DNA of 64,000 bases from Flavobacterium lacus (GTDB taxonomy: Bacteria > Bacteroidota > Bacteroidia > Flavobacteriales > Flavobacteriaceae), in the NCBI RefSeq assembly GCF_003268815.1, contig NZ_QLSV01000001.1:1-64000 (forward strand), given 5' to 3'. The notes beneath the pieces are model-generated. The model saw only the letters and a program-made list of their open reading frames with translations, searched no databases and was not told where the DNA came from. The translations under genes and the position numbers were made by a program. The stretch's first letter is position 1. Each line of letters begins with the position of its first letter. Below are positions 61,300-64,000 of the stretch, piece after piece.

Positions 61300-61730
61300 T
61301 TATTTCCGCCTCGTATCCAAAATATAAACCACTTTCCAAACCTCGTTTTCTTTGTATAATTGAAAAGAATTCACCCCGGAATGGCTCAATTTATCATTCA
61401 CATAAAATTCGTACGGTGTCCAAACGTGAGCCATTGCACCATCAATTTGAACTTTGAAACTTAGAATTTTTTCCTCAAATTTCATCGATAATGGAATTGT
61501 TGCAATGGATTTATAAAAATCCGATGCTTTTTGAATTGAAAAATTTGATTCTTTTTCTGATTCAGAAATAGAATGTAAAACCAAATTTTCAGAACACACC
61601 TTCTTTAAAGCAATGGAATCTCTTTGATGAAAAGCATTAAAAAATTTTCCAATTGTCATTTGAATTTCGCTCTCCTGAGCAAAAGAAAATTGAAAACACA
61701 GTACTAAAATGAGAAGTGAAACTTTTTCAT
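61300..61730 (-). CDS. NTF2-like exported protein with 1-nt frameshift
   Basis: The NTF2/SnoaL-like domain reads from MTIGKFFNAFHQRDSIAL (61659) to the stop at 61300, 119 aa, with WTPYEFYVNDKLSHSGVNSFQLYKENEVWKVVYI at its end. In the same frame upstream lies a signal peptide, VSLLILVLCFQFSFAQ, but no start codon. ATGAAAAAG at 61730 reads M-K-K-F... and meets a stop after eight codons. One more A in the run (61723-61727) would give MKKVSLLILVLCFQFSFAQ joined to the domain. So either a base is lost in the sequence or genome, or the frame is restored by slippage. It lies 11 bp after nhaD. Confidence 0.75.
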
Positions 61731-61741
61731 AAGTGAATTTT

Positions 61742-63028
61742 CTAATGAGTTAGTAGGTTTAAAATCAGATACGTTACAATTCCGGCAACATATCCGGCAA
61801 TGGCCAAAGGCGTTATTTTTTTTAAATACCACAAAAAGGTCATTTTTTCTTTTTCCATAATGGCAATTCCGGCAGCTGAACCGATGATTAGCATACTTCC
61901 TCCGGTTCCGGCACAAAGAGCAATGAATTCCCAAAGAGAATCATCCATAGGATAATCAGAAATTGGAAACATTCCTTGCGTGGCCGCAACCAAGCTTCCA
62001 TTATCAACAATGGATGATAAAACGCCAATGGCAATGATCATCACATTATTGTTCGGTAAACTTTCTTGCAGAAAAATAGATAATTGACTCAAAATCTGAA
62101 CTTCTTGCAAAACATACACCAAAAGCAAAATTCCCATAAAATAAAGGATGGAACTCACATCTACTTTTGACAATGCATACGCAACCGAATATTTTTCTTT
62201 TTCCTCTTGTGGTTTATTGCGATGATAGATGATCGAAACCAAGGAAACAAAAGCCAAAGCCATTAAAACCCCAATAAACGGTGGCAATCCAGTAATTGAT
62301 TTGATGACCGGAACCATTACCAATCCAAAAACGCCGGCTAAAAACACACTTAAACTGCCTCGCATTTTTTCTTCTTTAATCACTTCTGCCATAGAAAGTT
62401 GAACTCTTAGCATCGTAAAACCTTTCATTCGATAACTGGCAATTATCAAAGGAATTAAAAGACACATCACCGAAGGAAGAAAAAGTACTTTTACAATTCC
62501 AAATGCACTGACTTGTCCGCCAATCCAAAGTAAAGTGGTGGTGATATCTCCAATTGGACTGAAAGCTCCACCGGCATTGGCAGCAATTACTACAATTCCG
62601 GCTAAAATCATTCGTGTTTCACTCTTTGGCATCAATTTTCGCAAGAGCGTAATCATGATAATTGCTGTAGCTAAATTGTCTAATAAAGCCGACATAAAAA
62701 AGGTAATTCCACCTACAATCCATAACAATTTTAAAACCGATTTTGTGCGAATACGATTCGTAATAACCGAAAAACCTTTGTGAATATCAATCAATTCTAC
62801 AATCGTCATCGCTCCCAAAAGGAAAATTAACAATCCTGAAATTTCACCAAAATGAAGAATCAATTTGTCTGAAACTTCATGTTTATCGCCTGTGTACAAA
62901 AAGGCATAAACAATCCAACACAATGAACCCGTTAGAATAGATGTAATGGTTTTGTTTATACGGATTGGAGATTCGAAAATAATCGATAAATAGCCCAAAA
63001 TTGCTATCGCTAGAAGGATTGAAGTCAT
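61742..63028 (-). CDS. nhaD: Na+/H+ antiporter NhaD
   Basis: 428 aa, about 12 membrane segments. ArsB/NhaD superfamily blocks: LLIFLLGAMTIVELIDIHKGF, FFMSALLDNLATAIIMITLL (the conserved Asp-Asn pair) and ANAGGAFSPIGDITTTLLWI. The second half has SSIVDNGSLVAATQGMFP and CAGTGGSMLIIGSAAGIAIM. Exports Na+ (or Li+) for protons; consistent with a marine or brackish habitat and useful beside a proton-pumping rhodopsin. Upstream of the NTF2-like gene in a likely operon. Confidence 0.93.
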   Translation of the reverse strand: MTSILLAIAILGYLSIIFESPIRINKTITSILTGSLCWIVYAFLYTGDKHEVSDKLILHFGEISGLLIFLLGAMTIVELIDIHKGFSVITNRIRTKSVLKLLWIVGGITFFMSALLDNLATAIIMITLLRKLMPKSETRMILAGIVVIAANAGGAFSPIGDITTTLLWIGGQVSAFGIVKVLFLPSVMCLLIPLIIASYRMKGFTMLRVQLSMAEVIKEEKMRGSLSVFLAGVFGLVMVPVIKSITGLPPFIGVLMALAFVSLVSIIYHRNKPQEEKEKYSVAYALSKVDVSSILYFMGILLLVYVLQEVQILSQLSIFLQESLPNNNVMIIAIGVLSSIVDNGSLVAATQGMFPISDYPMDDSLWEFIALCAGTGGSMLIIGSAAGIAIMEKEKMTFLWYLKKITPLAIAGYVAGIVTYLILNLLTH

Positions 63029-63124
63029 TTTTATAAGATTAAAAAATCCTTAGCTAAAGTAGTAAGTTTTTGTAACCGAAAACATCTTTATCTAAAATAT
63101 TTTAAGTCACAAATAAACATTGCT

Positions 63125-63132
63125 TACATTTG
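63125..63132 (+). promoter_or_regulatory. panB -7 box
   Basis: TACATTTG fits TAnnTTTG, 26 nt upstream of the panB ATG at 63159. Confidence 0.4.
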
Positions 63133-63158
63133 TATTTCGTTCCAATAAATTTATAAAA

Positions 63159-63977
63159 ATGTCAACAGCAAAAAAAGATTACAAACGCATCACGACCAAA
63201 TCACTTTTTGATATGAAAGCCAATGGCGAAAAAATATCAATGCTTACAGCCTACGATTTTACAATGGCAAAAATTGTAGATGCCGCAGGAATTGATGTAA
63301 TTTTAGTAGGTGATTCTGCCAGTAATGTAATGGCCGGTCACGAAACGACTTTACCGATTACTTTAGATCAAATGATTTATCACGCCAGTAGCGTGGTTCG
63401 TGCTTGTGAAAGAGCTTTGGTTGTGGTTGATTTACCGTTTGGAACCTATCAATCCGACCCCAAAGAAGCCTTGCGTTCTTCTATTAGAATCATGAAAGAA
63501 AGTGGCGGTCATGCTGTTAAATTAGAAGGTGGAAGCGAAATCAAAGAGTCCATTAAAAAAATATTAAATGCCGGTATTCCGGTCATGGGACATTTGGGTT
63601 TAACGCCTCAATCTATCTATAAATTTGGAACCTATACTGTTCGTGCCAAAGAAGAAGCCGAAGCCGAAAAGTTAGTGGAGGATGCCAAATTGTTGGAACG
63701 AATTGGTTGTTTTGCTTTAGTTTTAGAAAAAATACCGGCTAAATTAGCTCAAACAGTCGCCGAAAGTATTTCAATTCCGGTCATTGGAATTGGAGCCGGA
63801 AATGGTGTGGATGGCCAAGTGTTAGTTTTACACGATATGATCGGAATGACACACGAATTTAGTCCACGATTCCTAAGAAGATACATGAATTTATACGAAG
63901 ATATGACCAAAGCCATCGGTCAATATGTTGCCGATGTGAAAGCGGTAGATTTTCCGAATGCAAATGAACAATATTAA
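63159..63977 (+). CDS. panB: 3-methyl-2-oxobutanoate hydroxymethyltransferase
   Basis: 272 aa from [20 protein letters not shown]; the frame's TTG start at 63120 is rejected because the -7 box overlaps it. First committed step of pantothenate (coenzyme A) synthesis, using methylene-tetrahydrofolate. Blocks: [39 protein letters not shown] (with Mg2+ ligand Asp), [29 protein letters not shown] and [19 protein letters not shown]. The last 23 nt of the window hold no gene. Confidence 0.97.
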   Translation: MSTAKKDYKRITTKSLFDMKANGEKISMLTAYDFTMAKIVDAAGIDVILVGDSASNVMAGHETTLPITLDQMIYHASSVVRACERALVVVDLPFGTYQSDPKEALRSSIRIMKESGGHAVKLEGGSEIKESIKKILNAGIPVMGHLGLTPQSIYKFGTYTVRAKEEAEAEKLVEDAKLLERIGCFALVLEKIPAKLAQTVAESISIPVIGIGAGNGVDGQVLVLHDMIGMTHEFSPRFLRRYMNLYEDMTKAIGQYVADVKAVDFPNANEQY

Positions 63978-64000
63978 TATGGCAATGAGTCAATGAGTCA

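Overview
This 64 kb window comes from an AT-rich Bacteroidetes chromosome, most likely a marine or freshwater Flavobacteriaceae (Flavobacterium-like). The signs are many exported proteins with short N-terminal signals ending in a Gln or a lipobox Cys, an Ig-repeat adhesin of the gliding/T9SS kind, a YtxJ-type thiol protein, fumarylacetoacetase, proteorhodopsin with Blh, and promoters of the Bacteroidetes type (TTG, about 19 nt, TAnnTTTG) close to the start codons.

Layout. (1) 1-23063 is host core: the start of a cut-off adhesin, a LysM protein, glyA and fahA (divergent), a lipoprotein, ytxJ, clpB, small exported proteins, two tandem 97-aa paralogs, a GNAT, tRNA-Pro(GGG), a phosphatase, a subtilase lipoprotein, an OmpW-like protein, smpB, an XRE-Fic protein with a probable self-operator, pcm and mnmE. 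(2) 23045-52079 is a 29 kb integrative element inserted at the 3' end of mnmE. Perfect 37-bp direct repeats bound it and include the last mnmE codons. Paired TTGTACCTC sites lie inside both ends. (3) 52080-64000 is host core again: proteorhodopsin and blh (divergent), dnaK, a cupin, an M14 peptidase, sdaA, a K+ channel, an NTF2-like gene with a one-base frameshift, nhaD and panB.

Inside the element every recognised gene is on the + strand. The left part is the mobility and replication module: HTH/zinc-ribbon protein, tyrosine recombinase, an unknown gene, a small HTH protein, a zinc-ribbon protein, and a primase-helicase followed by TTACC repeats that could be an origin. The right part, about 20 kb, is an anti-phage island. 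It has a DISARM-like core (drmE-like, drmA, drmB) without drmC or a DISARM methylase, then a type I restriction-modification locus (hsdR-hsdS-hsdM) with a DUF4062 gene and an AlbA_2/ATPase gene set between hsdS and hsdM, then a McrBC pair with an N-terminal reader-like domain. An unknown gene and a DUF4172-Fic protein preceded by a 15-bp inverted repeat follow.

The combination is the most interesting thing here. The DISARM core lacks its own methylase, and a 5mC methylase would conflict with McrBC, so the HsdM adenine methylase beside it is a candidate source of self-marking. Before insertion the host order would have been mnmE, proteorhodopsin, blh, dnaK. The host part also carries an interspersed intergenic repeat family (four copies seen) and a tandem repeat that may derive from tRNA-Pro. 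All calls are from reading the sequence; no database search was run.
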